Position numbers and translations under genes: made by a program. Positions 1-7,000 of a DNA stretch of 26,101 nucleotides are shown in pieces. Numbering within the stretch: the stretch's first letter is position 1; each line of letters starts with the position of its first letter. This stretch comes from Alphaproteobacteria bacterium UBA7691 (lineage in GTDB: Bacteria > Pseudomonadota > Alphaproteobacteria > Ferrovibrionales > Ferrovibrionaceae). The stretch spans positions 1 through 26,101 of the forward strand of contig DLGP01000046.1 in NCBI GenBank assembly GCA_002482765.1, written 5' to 3'. The notes beneath the pieces were generated by a model. The model saw only the letters and a list, made by a program, of their open reading frames with translations. It did not search any database and was not told the DNA's origin.

Positions 1-489
1 CTCAAGGTGATCGAATCAAAAACCGCCGCGCTGTTTGCCGCCGCCTGCCGGGTGGGCGCCGTGGTGGCCGGGCGGCCTGAGGCCGAGGCCGAGGCGCTGG
101 ATGGTTATGGTCGCGATCTTGGCATTGCCTTCCAGCTCATCGACGATGCGCTGGATTACGGCGCCGATGGCGCCACTTTGGGCAAGAATACCGGCGACGA
201 TTTCCGCGAAGGCAAAGTGACCCTGCCGGTGGTGCTGGCGTTTAACCGCGGCACCGAAGCCGAGCGGGCATTCTGGCGCCGGGTGATTGAACAGCCCGAG
301 CAGCAACAGCCCGAGGATTTTGCCGAAGCCCTGCGCCTGATGCGCCAGCATGGCACGCTGGCCGAAACCCTGGATCGCGCCCGGCGCTATGGCGCCACGG
401 CCAAGGCCCGGCTGGCCGGCTTCCCTGCCGGCGCGATGCGCGAGGCACTCGCCGAGGCGGTGGATTTCGCAATCCACAGAGCGCTTTAG
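1..489 (+). CDS. Polyprenyl diphosphate synthase, C-terminal part (5' end outside window)
   Basis: This is the C-terminal part of a trans-isoprenyl diphosphate synthase, which condenses isopentenyl diphosphate onto an allylic diphosphate to make the polyprenyl side chain of ubiquinone. The frame is open from base 1, so the gene starts upstream of the window. The second Asp-rich motif of the family is visible (FQLIDDALDY), followed by the conserved GKNTGDDFREGKVTLP stretch that closes the active site. The C-terminal helix is normal and the gene ends with TAG. The octaprenyl/decaprenyl (IspB-like) class is likely for an alphaproteobacterium, but chain length cannot be read from this part. It lies about 110 bp upstream of tRNA-Pro on the same strand and belongs to the core chromosome, not the island. 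Confidence 0.88.
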   Translation, partial: LKVIESKTAALFAAACRVGAVVAGRPEAEAEALDGYGRDLGIAFQLIDDALDYGADGATLGKNTGDDFREGKVTLPVVLAFNRGTEAERAFWRRVIEQPEQQQPEDFAEALRLMRQHGTLAETLDRARRYGATAKARLAGFPAGAMREALAEAVDFAIHRAL

Positions 490-598
490 GCACCCAGCCG
501 AGCATCCGGCCCCGGCCCCGACTTTAGCGGCGATTTCCGCCGCCCACCGCTTGAACCCCAGCCGGCAAGGCGCTATACAGTCGCCCGCAACCGCCGGA

Positions 599-675
599 CG
601 GAGTGTAGCTCAGCCTGGTAGAGCACTAGCTTCGGGAGCTAGGGGCCGGAGGTTCGAATCCTCTCACTCCGACCA
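599..675 (+). tRNA. tRNA-Pro (anticodon CGG), intact; integration target of the island
   Basis: A complete 77-nt cloverleaf can be folded by eye. The acceptor stem is CGGAGTG/CACTCCG (599-605 with 665-671), the D stem GCTC/GAGC, and the anticodon stem CTAGC/GCTAG (626-630 with 638-642). The loop TTCGGGA (631-637) gives anticodon CGG at 633-635. The T stem is GGAGG/CCTCT around TTCGAAT, and discriminator A672 is followed by an encoded CCA (673-675). From the first base of the anticodon loop to the 3' end the gene is identical to 4692-4736, the remnant left at the far end of the island. The insertion therefore restored a functional tRNA at the left junction. Confidence 0.96.
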
Positions 676-689
676 GGCGGTTGCTTACT
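631..689 (+). repeat. attL: 59-bp direct repeat within the 3' half of tRNA-Pro
   Basis: Bases 631-689 are identical to 4692-4750 over all 59 positions. The flanking bases differ on both sides (630 c versus 4691 t; 690 c versus 4751 t). The repeat begins exactly at the anticodon loop of tRNA-Pro, runs through the T arm, acceptor stem and CCA, and continues 14 bases beyond. This is the classical geometry of a tyrosine-recombinase attachment site in a tRNA gene. Confidence 0.93.
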
Positions 690-692
690 CAG

Positions 693-1145
693 CTAGCAGT
701 AGTAGTCGCTTAGACCTTGCTGCAGCAGTTTTCTCCTCGACAATCCGACCACCGGCGATTTTTCGCTGTAATTTTTGCGCTTTTGAACCGCCAGCGAGGC
801 CCAGTCGAGCCCCTCCAGCGGTTTTTTTTCAGGGCGAGCAAGGCCGTGTCGGTCGCATCTGCAATAGTGGTGAAACGTGACCGGCGAGCAGGGGCTATGG
901 CCGAGTTGATTCTGCAACATCCGCGTGGCCACGTTGGCATCCATGGCTAGCTGGATGGCGCGGGCCTTGCTCAGAATTACAAAATTGCAGGAGTCTGCAA
1001 AAAACGCATCGACATGCCACCAAAAGGCTTGATTGCTGTGTGGCAGATCAGGGTGTGGCCAGTTCTCCGAGTCAAAATGGCAGACTTCACTTCCATAGTT
1101 GAGAGAGGTATACCCAAAATACGCGTAACAAGTAGCGGGCCGCAC
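693..1145 (-). pseudogene. Decayed C-terminal remnant of a tyrosine recombinase (putative)
   Basis: The minus-strand frame ending beside attL reads MLQNQLGHSPCSPVTFHHY near its middle. This fits the C-terminal signature of tyrosine integrases, an LGHS box followed within about ten residues by VT-x-x-HY carrying the catalytic Tyr. About 48 residues earlier the frame reads PHPDLPHS, which resembles the HxLRHS box with Arg replaced by Pro; one C/G change in that codon would restore Arg. The whole N-terminal two thirds of an integrase is missing, the spacing between boxes is irregular, and nothing upstream continues the reading. The position beside the tRNA is where an island integrase is expected. 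The motif match is by eye, so a chance frame cannot be excluded. Confidence 0.42.
982..1002. repeat. Left copy of a paired palindromic motif (TTGCAG-N4-CTGCAA)
   Basis: Bases 985-1000 form a perfect 6-bp inverted repeat with a 4-base spacer, TTGCAG-gagt-CTGCAA. The flanks AAA and AA are also shared with a second copy at 4519-4539, and only the four spacer bases differ. The two copies lie inside opposite ends of the island. They could be recombinase or excisionase arm sites, or operator sites, but function is not known. Confidence 0.55.
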
Positions 1146-1308
1146 AGGTCAAATCGATTTTAAATACCACCGTTGCGCACATAAAATTAGAGTATGCGGA
1201 TCTATACTTCAATTTTGGCGGGTCAATCTCTAAAAAATTCTAGAGTTGAAAGGGCAAATTAGGTAGATGCAGTTAATAATCGTGCCATAATTATTAAACC
1301 GACTCGGG
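1146..1308 (+). promoter_or_regulatory. Upstream region of the SIR2-APAZ/pAgo operon with an 8-bp inverted repeat
   Basis: This AT-rich leader precedes the defence operon. A perfect inverted repeat, TTAATAAT (1273-1280) and ATTATTAA (1290-1297), has a 9-base spacer and ends 11 bases before the first ATG. It is well placed to be an operator, or it could form a leader hairpin. A TATACT hexamer occurs at 1204-1209 and TTGAAA at 1246-1251, but neither has a well-spaced partner, so I do not assign a definite promoter. Confidence 0.4.
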
Positions 1309-3072
1309 ATGGCACAGGGCATGAATCAGGCCGAACTTACAGGCATCATCACAAGTCACCCTAAGAAGTTTGCATGGTTTATTGGGGCTGGTGCCTCTGC
1401 AACCGCTGGCCTCCCCACTGCTACTGACGTGCTTTGGGATTTGAAACGTCGGCATTATTGCCGGGAAGAGAATCAAGATTATTCGCGACAAGATGTCCAG
1501 AATCCCGCCATAGCCTCGAAGATTCAGTCATTCATGGAATCCCGGGGCTTTCCTAAACAGTGGGATGCAGACGAGTATTCGATATATTTCGAGAAGATTT
1601 TCGGTGACAACAAAGAGCGCCAACGAAGCTATATCGGTGGGATTCTATCGGAGAAAAAAGTTCGCTTGTCTGTAGGGTGCCGAGTGCTTGCGGCCCTCAT
1701 GCATTCTGGAAATACCGAGGTAGTCATCACAACTAACTTCGACTCCGTTGTCGAAAAGGCGATGGCGGAGATTTCAGGCACCTCTCTTTCGGCGTATCAC
1801 CTTGAGGGCACGGGCTCTGCGAAGAGCGCGTTTAACAATCGGGACTTTCCTTTTTATTGCAAGTTACACGGCGACTTTCGGTTCGACAGCATCAAGAACC
1901 TTCCTAGAGACCTTGCCGCTCAGAATTCCGATCTCTCCGATTGCTTGATAAACGCCGGAAACCAGTACGGCTTTATAGTTGCAGGCTACAGTGGTCGCGA
2001 TGAGAGCGTAGTGAAGCTCTTTGAGCGAACTCTGGAATTCAACAATCCGTTTCCGGGAGGGCTATTTTGGACGGGACTGAAGGGTTCCAAGCCATCCCCT
2101 TCGGTTTCTAAGCTCATTGAGAAAGCTAAGGCCAAAAATATATCGGCAGAGTTTGTTGAGATTGAAACCTACGACACCTTTCTCCTGCGCATATGGAGAA
2201 ACCTCGACAACAAGCCGAAGGAGCTTGATGTCAAAGTACGGCGAACCCGGGTGAGCACCGTGAACATCGCCATGCCCAATCCGGGCACTCGAATGCCGAT
2301 CTTTAGGACTAACGCCTTACCAATTCTGGAAGCACCGAGACAGTGCTCAGAGGTGAAGTTTAAATCTGAAAAAGCATGGGATGATATTAAAGCGGCACAG
2401 CGGAACTCTGAAGGAAGCTTAATCCTGACGAAAGCCGAAGAAGTTCTTGCCTGGGGCCTGCAGGAAGATATCCAGGGTACATTCTCAGATATTTTGGATG
2501 TGCAGTCATGTGACTTGCCGCAATCAGAAAAACTGGCCGAAAATCTCAACATAAAGCGATTCATTGAAGAAGGTTTATGCAAGGCGATAATTCGTGATCG
2601 CCCCTTATTGGCACGTCGCACTCGCAACGCTGCCTACATTATTGTCGATGCCCATCACGAAGACCGGTCTGTGTTTGAAGGGTTGGAGCATGAGGTTGGA
2701 AAGATGGCAGGTGTCCTGCCTGGACAATTCTCGGAAGTGACTGAGTTTCATCCTGAGCGCAGGCAACTGGCTTGGGCTGAAGCACTGAGGGTTTCAGTCG
2801 ATGTGAGGTGCGGTCGCCTTTGGGCACTCATTACGCCGGACATCTGGATTTGGCCCAATCACGCCCGCAAGCAAGCTGCTACATGGATGCAGGAACGCCG
2901 CAAGTATAGATTCAATAAGAAGCACAACGATATCATGGATGAATGGATTGGGCTGATACTTGGGCCTAGCTCCGACGACAAAGTAGAAATATTTGCGTTT
3001 GATGATGGCAGGGCCCACGAGAACCCAAGGTTTGTTTTGGGTCGGCGAACCGCATTTTCCCGCGGAGTATAA
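1309..3072 (+). CDS. SIR2-APAZ protein, NADase effector partner of a short prokaryotic Argonaute
   Basis: The protein has 587 residues. The N-terminal SIR2 domain (about 1-290) shows the NAD-binding GAGAS motif at 26-30, the TTNFD motif with N143, the catalytic-type His in KLHGD (H187), and AGYSGRDESV at 225-234. The remaining C-terminal half (about 300-587) is the size and position of an APAZ domain, the module that replaces the Ago N and PAZ lobes and docks onto short pAgos. In the characterised SIR2-APAZ/Ago (SPARSA) systems this subunit degrades NAD+ when the guide-loaded complex pairs with invader DNA. All core SIR2 residues look intact, so an active effector is expected. The stop codon TAA overlaps the ATG of pAgo by one base, implying coupled translation and a complex. 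An alternative start is ATG 1321; neither has a strong ribosome site. Confidence 0.9.
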   Translation: MAQGMNQAELTGIITSHPKKFAWFIGAGASATAGLPTATDVLWDLKRRHYCREENQDYSRQDVQNPAIASKIQSFMESRGFPKQWDADEYSIYFEKIFGDNKERQRSYIGGILSEKKVRLSVGCRVLAALMHSGNTEVVITTNFDSVVEKAMAEISGTSLSAYHLEGTGSAKSAFNNRDFPFYCKLHGDFRFDSIKNLPRDLAAQNSDLSDCLINAGNQYGFIVAGYSGRDESVVKLFERTLEFNNPFPGGLFWTGLKGSKPSPSVSKLIEKAKAKNISAEFVEIETYDTFLLRIWRNLDNKPKELDVKVRRTRVSTVNIAMPNPGTRMPIFRTNALPILEAPRQCSEVKFKSEKAWDDIKAAQRNSEGSLILTKAEEVLAWGLQEDIQGTFSDILDVQSCDLPQSEKLAENLNIKRFIEEGLCKAIIRDRPLLARRTRNAAYIIVDAHHEDRSVFEGLEHEVGKMAGVLPGQFSEVTEFHPERRQLAWAEALRVSVDVRCGRLWALITPDIWIWPNHARKQAATWMQERRKYRFNKKHNDIMDEWIGLILGPSSDDKVEIFAFDDGRAHENPRFVLGRRTAFSRGV

Positions 3073-4478
3073 TGATGAGCGCGCAAAATAGTGAGCTGTG
3101 CGGCTACTCCGTCGTTGGAGAACCAGACCTTCTTTTTCACCAAGGTGGGTTAAGCAAGCATCCGCTCGCCGGTCTGATTGAACATGGCCCTTATGGCCTG
3201 AAGCTTGGCGTGCCTGACGCTGTTCGGCTCGCCATCGTGGCGTCGAAGATCGACATTCCGAAAGTCCATCGTCTAATTGGCGAGTTGCAAACAACAGCTC
3301 ACGTCAAGTTTGCGCCCGATTATTACCCTATATATCCGGGCTTCGAGGCAGTGTTTCGCACACCGCTCGTTCCTGCTGGAGACGCCTTAACACTTGAATT
3401 CCCGCCCGAGCTGAACGAGTTCGCTGCTGCAGGCGAGAAACTCAAGCTTGCGAAAGGGCTGTTTAACTGTATTTCAAAACTCGACAGGATTCGCGGTCGA
3501 TTTGAAGTCGCCCTAATTTTTCTCCCTGATACATGGGAAGCATGCTTTGAGGGCGAGAATTTCGATTTCCACGACTACCTGAAGGCATACTGTGCGCCAT
3601 CTGACATCCCCATACAAATTGTTCGGCAAAGCAGCTTGGAGCAGGCTTGTCGCGCAAATGTTATGTGGGGCATGAGTGTCGCCATTTATGCGAAGGCGGG
3701 GGGCACGCCGTGGAAGTTGACCGGACTGAATAGTAAAGAGGCGTTCATCGGCATCAGTTATGCGATGAAATCGGCACCTGGAGGTATGTTGTACAGCACC
3801 TGCTGCAGCCAGGTGTTCGACCCAGATGGCACCGGTTTTCGTTTTGTTGCTTACGATGCCAAGGAGTTCAATCTAGACAACAAAAAGAATCCGTATCTCT
3901 CTTATTATGAAATGCAGTCAGTTCTTTCGCGCAGTCTAGAAATTTATCAGAGACGCCATCACGGCCAACTGCCCGAAAAAATTACGATTCACAAGAATAC
4001 TGAGTTCAAAGAAGAGGAGATACTCGGGGCACACGATAGTTTCCGCGATGAAATGGAGGTCGAACTCGTCCAGATAGTGAAAGGCGTCGAATGGAAAGCA
4101 ATTCAGTTCGACAAGAAGCAAGCGGCGATGTTCCCCGTCTCCCGCGGTGCTTACCTGCCTATCTCTGAAAGTGAAGCACTACTCTGGACGCAGGGAAGTG
4201 TTAAAGGCGTCAGCCTAAAAAACCCAAATTACTCTGTTTACAAGGAAGGCTTTCTCAAGCCCACGCCCTCCCCGATTCTTCTGCGGCGTTTCAGTGGTCC
4301 TGGTGGCTGGCACGATACCTGTGCAGGCATCATGGGACTGACGAAAATGGATTGGAACAATAACACTCTTTACAAGAAGCTACCGGTAACGCTCGTCTAC
4401 TCCAAAGCATTCGCTAACATTCTGCAGCAGAACCCGAATATGGTGGATGACGTTTATGATTTTCGGAATTTTATGTGA
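3072..4478 (+). CDS. Short prokaryotic Argonaute (MID-PIWI), catalytically inactive, SPARSA-type
   Basis: At 468 residues this is the length of a short pAgo, with MID and PIWI but no N or PAZ domain. The MID 5'-phosphate pocket can be traced as H167, K171, Q182, S187/S188, N196 and K208 (FHDYLKAY, PIQI, RANV, AKAGG), an HK-type variant where Tyr is replaced by His. In PIWI, the first catalytic Asp position in EAFIGISYA is S229, and the third acid in TIHKNTEF is N309, so the slicer tetrad is broken as in all short pAgos. The expected role is RNA-guided recognition of invading DNA that switches on the SIR2 partner. The gene starts within the stop codon of SIR2-APAZ (TAATG); ATG 3075 directly after it could also serve. 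Family assignment is firm; guide and target preference are inferred from relatives. Confidence 0.93.
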   Translation: MMSAQNSELCGYSVVGEPDLLFHQGGLSKHPLAGLIEHGPYGLKLGVPDAVRLAIVASKIDIPKVHRLIGELQTTAHVKFAPDYYPIYPGFEAVFRTPLVPAGDALTLEFPPELNEFAAAGEKLKLAKGLFNCISKLDRIRGRFEVALIFLPDTWEACFEGENFDFHDYLKAYCAPSDIPIQIVRQSSLEQACRANVMWGMSVAIYAKAGGTPWKLTGLNSKEAFIGISYAMKSAPGGMLYSTCCSQVFDPDGTGFRFVAYDAKEFNLDNKKNPYLSYYEMQSVLSRSLEIYQRRHHGQLPEKITIHKNTEFKEEEILGAHDSFRDEMEVELVQIVKGVEWKAIQFDKKQAAMFPVSRGAYLPISESEALLWTQGSVKGVSLKNPNYSVYKEGFLKPTPSPILLRRFSGPGGWHDTCAGIMGLTKMDWNNNTLYKKLPVTLVYSKAFANILQQNPNMVDDVYDFRNFM

Positions 4479-4691
4479 ACTTCTCCCTTCTCAAAATCGA
4501 CGAATATGCAAGAGCACCAAATTGCAGTTACCTGCAAAAGCGCCGCCGAAAGCAGCGCTGCCTCTTTTTGCCCTTTTGAACCCCTGGCGAACTCCATTCG
4601 AGCAACGGTTACGGTAAAGTGGATCGTGTGACGTGAGCTTAAACGGTTGATATTTAAGGCTCCCGGAAAGCCATTTTCCCGGGGCCATGAT
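4479..4691. other. Right-end non-coding segment of the island
   Basis: This 213-base stretch holds no convincing gene. It contains the second TTGCAG-N4-CTGCAA palindrome (4522-4537) and a 39-base segment (4565-4603) matching 772-810 at 31 of 39 positions. On the minus strand that segment reads LLEWSSPGVQKGK, similar to LEGLDWASLAVQKRK in the left-end integrase-like frame, but stops break it. A weak hairpin (AGCGC 4539-4543 with GCGCT 4555-4559) is followed by a short T run at 4565-4569 and might terminate the pAgo transcript. Confidence 0.5.
4519..4539. repeat. Right copy of the paired palindromic motif (TTGCAG-N4-CTGCAA)
   Basis: Bases 4522-4537 read TTGCAG-ttac-CTGCAA, a perfect 6-bp inverted repeat. 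With the flanks, 17 of 21 positions are identical to 982-1002, and all four differences lie in the spacer. It lies 43 bases after the pAgo stop. Confidence 0.55.
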
Positions 4692-4750
4692 TTCGGGAGC
4701 TAGGGGCCGGAGGTTCGAATCCTCTCACTCCGACCAGGCGGTTGCTTACT
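4692..4750 (+). repeat. attR: 59-bp direct repeat, truncated tRNA-Pro remnant
   Basis: This is a perfect copy of 631-689. It contains the 45 3'-terminal bases of tRNA-Pro (anticodon loop to CCA, 4692-4736) and 14 bases beyond, but no acceptor 5' strand, D arm or anticodon 5' strand. It is therefore not a functional tRNA and marks the right boundary of the island. Confidence 0.93.
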
Positions 4751-4786
4751 TCCCCCTCACAATCTGGCTGGCTTTCTGTGCAGGAT

Positions 4787-5674
4787 TCAGACCTGCCCGC
4801 GCCGCATGGTTTCGCGGTAGAGGATGTAGAGCCCGCTGGCCACCACGATGGCGGCGCCGATCCAGGTTTGCGCATCCGGGAAATCGCCGAACAGATACCA
4901 GCCGAACAGCACCGACCACAGCAGGTGGGTGTAATCAAACGGCGCCACCACGGAAGCCGGGGCGCGGGCGAAGGCGCGGGTCATGCAGAGTTGCGCCATG
5001 CCGCCAAGCAGGCCAACCGCGATCAGCAACGGCAGATCGGCCAGGCTGGGCGTGACCCAGAACCACGGCAGCGCCAGACCGGTGTAAAGTGTGCAGAAAG
5101 CCGTGAAATAGAAGGCGGTGCCATTGGTGGTTTCAGTGGCCGAGAGTTTGCGAATCTGGATCATCGCCAGCGCATAAAGCAGCGTGGCCAGCACCACCAG
5201 CAGCGAACCGCCCTGCATAAAATCCTGCCCTGGCCGCAGGATCACCAGCATGCCGATAAAGCCGACCACAATGGCCGACCAGCGATGCAGCCCGACCCGT
5301 TCGCCGAGCAGCCAGACCGACAGCACGGCGATGAAAATCGGCGCCGAGAAGGCGATGGCGGTAACTTCCGCCAGCGGCATGCTGCGATAGGCATAGAAGA
5401 AGCACAGCATGGCGAGGCAGCCATAAACCGAGCGCAGGCCATGGCCGGCAATGCGCCGGGTGTGCAGATCGGCCCAGCCACGACCGCCGCGCCAGATCAT
5501 GAACAGGATCGGCGGAAAGGCGAACAGGCTGCGGAAAAACATGATCTGCGGCGTGGGATAACGCGGCGACAGCCATTTCACCACGGCATCCATCAGGCCA
5601 AAGATGGCCGCCGCCAGCACCATGAAGCCGATACCAATCGCTATACTGCGCTGCGCTGACATGCCACCCGACAT
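4787..5674 (-). CDS. EamA/DMT-family permease (10 TM)
   Basis: The product is a 295-residue inner-membrane protein of the drug/metabolite transporter superfamily, built from two EamA repeats. The first segment (IAIGIGFMVLAAAIFGLMDAVVKWL) and the family-typical FFRSLFAFPPILFMIW are visible. The repeat boundary lies near the middle (LLGERVGLHRWSAIVVGFIGMLVIL), with further hydrophobic helices to the end. Such proteins export or import amino acids, nucleosides or other small metabolites; the substrate cannot be read from sequence. The start is ATG 5674 or the in-frame ATG 5662. The stop lies only 37 bases from attR, so the island insertion probably replaced whatever originally followed the gene. 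A terminator at 5689-5723 separates it from the binding-protein gene upstream. Confidence 0.85.
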   Translation of the reverse strand: MSGGMSAQRSIAIGIGFMVLAAAIFGLMDAVVKWLSPRYPTPQIMFFRSLFAFPPILFMIWRGGRGWADLHTRRIAGHGLRSVYGCLAMLCFFYAYRSMPLAEVTAIAFSAPIFIAVLSVWLLGERVGLHRWSAIVVGFIGMLVILRPGQDFMQGGSLLVVLATLLYALAMIQIRKLSATETTNGTAFYFTAFCTLYTGLALPWFWVTPSLADLPLLIAVGLLGGMAQLCMTRAFARAPASVVAPFDYTHLLWSVLFGWYLFGDFPDAQTWIGAAIVVASGLYILYRETMRRGQV

Positions 5675-5688
5675 TGCCGGTGATTAAA

Positions 5689-5723
5689 TGAAAAGGCCCG
5701 GCATGGTTTTGCCATGCCGGGCC
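5689..5723 (-). terminator. Rho-independent terminator of the first LivK-like gene
   Basis: A 12-bp perfect stem (GGCCCGGCATGG 5695-5706 with CCATGCCGGGCC 5712-5723) and a 5-base loop are followed on the minus strand by TTTTCATTTAA. It lies about 30 bases after the stop of the 5756-6943 gene and insulates the permease gene. Confidence 0.85.
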
Positions 5724-5755
5724 GGGCTTTGCACCCCTTGCGGGGCTGCGTTGGC

Positions 5756-6943
5756 TCAACTTAATGAATCGGTCACCCGCACCCAGCGGCCATTACGCAC
5801 CTGCACCATGAACACCGCATCGGTGCCGTGGCGCTTGCTGCTGCCGAAGGTCATCACCGGGCCGCCGAAAATATCCTTGTAGCCCTGGATCGATTCCATC
5901 GCCTTGAGGAAACTCTCGGTGGTGAGATCCTTGCCGGCGCGATCCAGCCCCATCACGATCAGATCGGCCGCCACATAGGAGAATTGCGCCGCCGGATTGG
6001 GATCGGTGTTGAACTTGGCGCGATAACGCTCCACCCATTGCTGGATCGCCGGATTGGGCGAATCGCGATAGGGCGCCTCGATCTGGGTCATGGTGTAAAG
6101 CCCCTCCGTGGCGCCGCCCGGCGCGCTGGAGACATTCAGATCAAAGGTGGCGGTGGTGCCCACCATATCCACATCCCAGCCCATCTTCTTGGCCGTGGAG
6201 GGCGCGCCGATGGAATCGCGGATGATGGCGCCGAGCACGATCAGATCACATTGCGCCGCACGCAGCTTGGTCAATTGCGCGGTGAAATCGGTATCGGTCG
6301 GCTTGTGGGTGGCGGTTTCCACCAGCTTGATCTTCATCGCCGCCGTTTGATCGCGCGCGCCTTCAAACACTTCGCGGCCATAATCGGTGTCCTGATACAA
6401 CGCGCAAACCGCCTTCTTGCCCTTCTGCTCAACAAAATACTTCACCGCGCCGCGCATCTGCGCATAGTAGGACGCGCCGGAAGCCCATTTCAGCGGATGG
6501 AACGGCTCGTAAAGCTGGCGCGCCCAGGAAAGCGGAAACATGTTCGGCACACCGGCCTTGATCGCATCCGGGATCACCGCATTGTTCATCGGCGTGCCGG
6601 CGCCGAGCAGCAGCAGAAACACCTTGTCGCGGTTGAGCAGCTTGTTGCCGGCCTGCACCGCACGCGGCACCTGATACTGGCTGTCCTCAACCACATATTT
6701 GATCTTGCGGCCATGGATGCCGCCGGCCGCATTCACCTCATCAAAACGCATGCGCGCGGCATTGGAGGAATGCACGCCGAAAGCGGCGGCAACACCGGAC
6801 AGATCGGTATGAGTGCCAATCACGACCTCGGTTTTGCTGACGCCCTGGCCCTTGGGCTGGGCCGCAGCCGGCGCAGCAAGGCCGAAGCCGATAGCCGTGG
6901 CACACAGAATGGCAGACGCAATGGTGGCGTTAAATCCCGACAT
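5756..6943 (-). CDS. LivK-like ABC transporter substrate-binding protein (paralogue 1, most diverged)
   Basis: This 395-residue periplasmic type I binding protein has an N-terminal signal peptide ending near AAAQP. The family core follows: VVIGTHTDLSGVAAAFG, then VNAAGGIHGRKIKYVVEDSQYQVPRAVQA, GTPMNNAV and ALYQDTDYGREVFEG. It should deliver a branched-chain amino acid or related carboxylic acid to the LivHMGF importer encoded upstream in the same orientation. The ribosome site GGGGAGG sits 5 bases before ATG 6943. Compared with paralogues 2 and 3 it differs in the pocket region (GTHTDLSGVAAAFG versus GMHTDLSGPAASYG; LLLLGAGTPM versus LMAGSLGTPM), which suggests a different ligand. The actual ligand is unknown. 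Confidence 0.9.
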   Translation of the reverse strand: MSGFNATIASAILCATAIGFGLAAPAAAQPKGQGVSKTEVVIGTHTDLSGVAAAFGVHSSNAARMRFDEVNAAGGIHGRKIKYVVEDSQYQVPRAVQAGNKLLNRDKVFLLLLGAGTPMNNAVIPDAIKAGVPNMFPLSWARQLYEPFHPLKWASGASYYAQMRGAVKYFVEQKGKKAVCALYQDTDYGREVFEGARDQTAAMKIKLVETATHKPTDTDFTAQLTKLRAAQCDLIVLGAIIRDSIGAPSTAKKMGWDVDMVGTTATFDLNVSSAPGGATEGLYTMTQIEAPYRDSPNPAIQQWVERYRAKFNTDPNPAAQFSYVAADLIVMGLDRAGKDLTTESFLKAMESIQGYKDIFGGPVMTFGSSKRHGTDAVFMVQVRNGRWVRVTDSLS

Positions 6944-7000
6944 GATGCCTCCCCAGGCAATTGATGTGTTTTATTGACGCAAATAACGCAACGCGGAAGC

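Larger units (their letters stand above)
690..4691. mobile_element. Small genomic island carrying a short-Argonaute (SPARSA-type) defence operon
   Basis: The segment is bounded by perfect 59-bp direct repeats derived from tRNA-Pro, with the intact tRNA on the left and a truncated copy on the right, so one unit of element plus one att copy is 4061 bp. The DNA is visibly richer in A and T than the chromosome on either side. The cargo is one operon of two genes, SIR2-APAZ and short pAgo. No intact integrase is present; a decayed tyrosine-recombinase C-terminus is inferred next to attL. The element is therefore probably no longer self-mobile, although an integrase supplied in trans could still act on the perfect att repeats. 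Confidence 0.88.

Noticed and set aside
350..880. Plus-strand 176-residue frame across the tRNA
   Set aside because: It reads through the polyprenyl synthase end, the tRNA gene and the island edge, so it cannot be a real protein gene.
1173..1280. A defined sigma70 promoter for the SIR2-APAZ operon
   Set aside because: TTGCGC, TTGAAA and TATACT occur, but none pair at 16-18 base spacing, so I left the promoter unassigned.
3072..4478. Argonaute as an active slicer
   Set aside because: Catalytic positions carry Ser229 and Asn309, and the protein lacks N and PAZ domains; it belongs with inactive short pAgos.
4692..4750. A second tRNA-Pro gene at the right end of the island
   Set aside because: Only the anticodon loop to CCA is present; the 5' acceptor strand, D arm and anticodon 5' strand are missing.
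4654..4938. Minus-strand frame with VRGFEPPAPSSR
   Set aside because: This is the well-known shadow reading of a tRNA 3' region; it runs across attR and the end of the permease gene.
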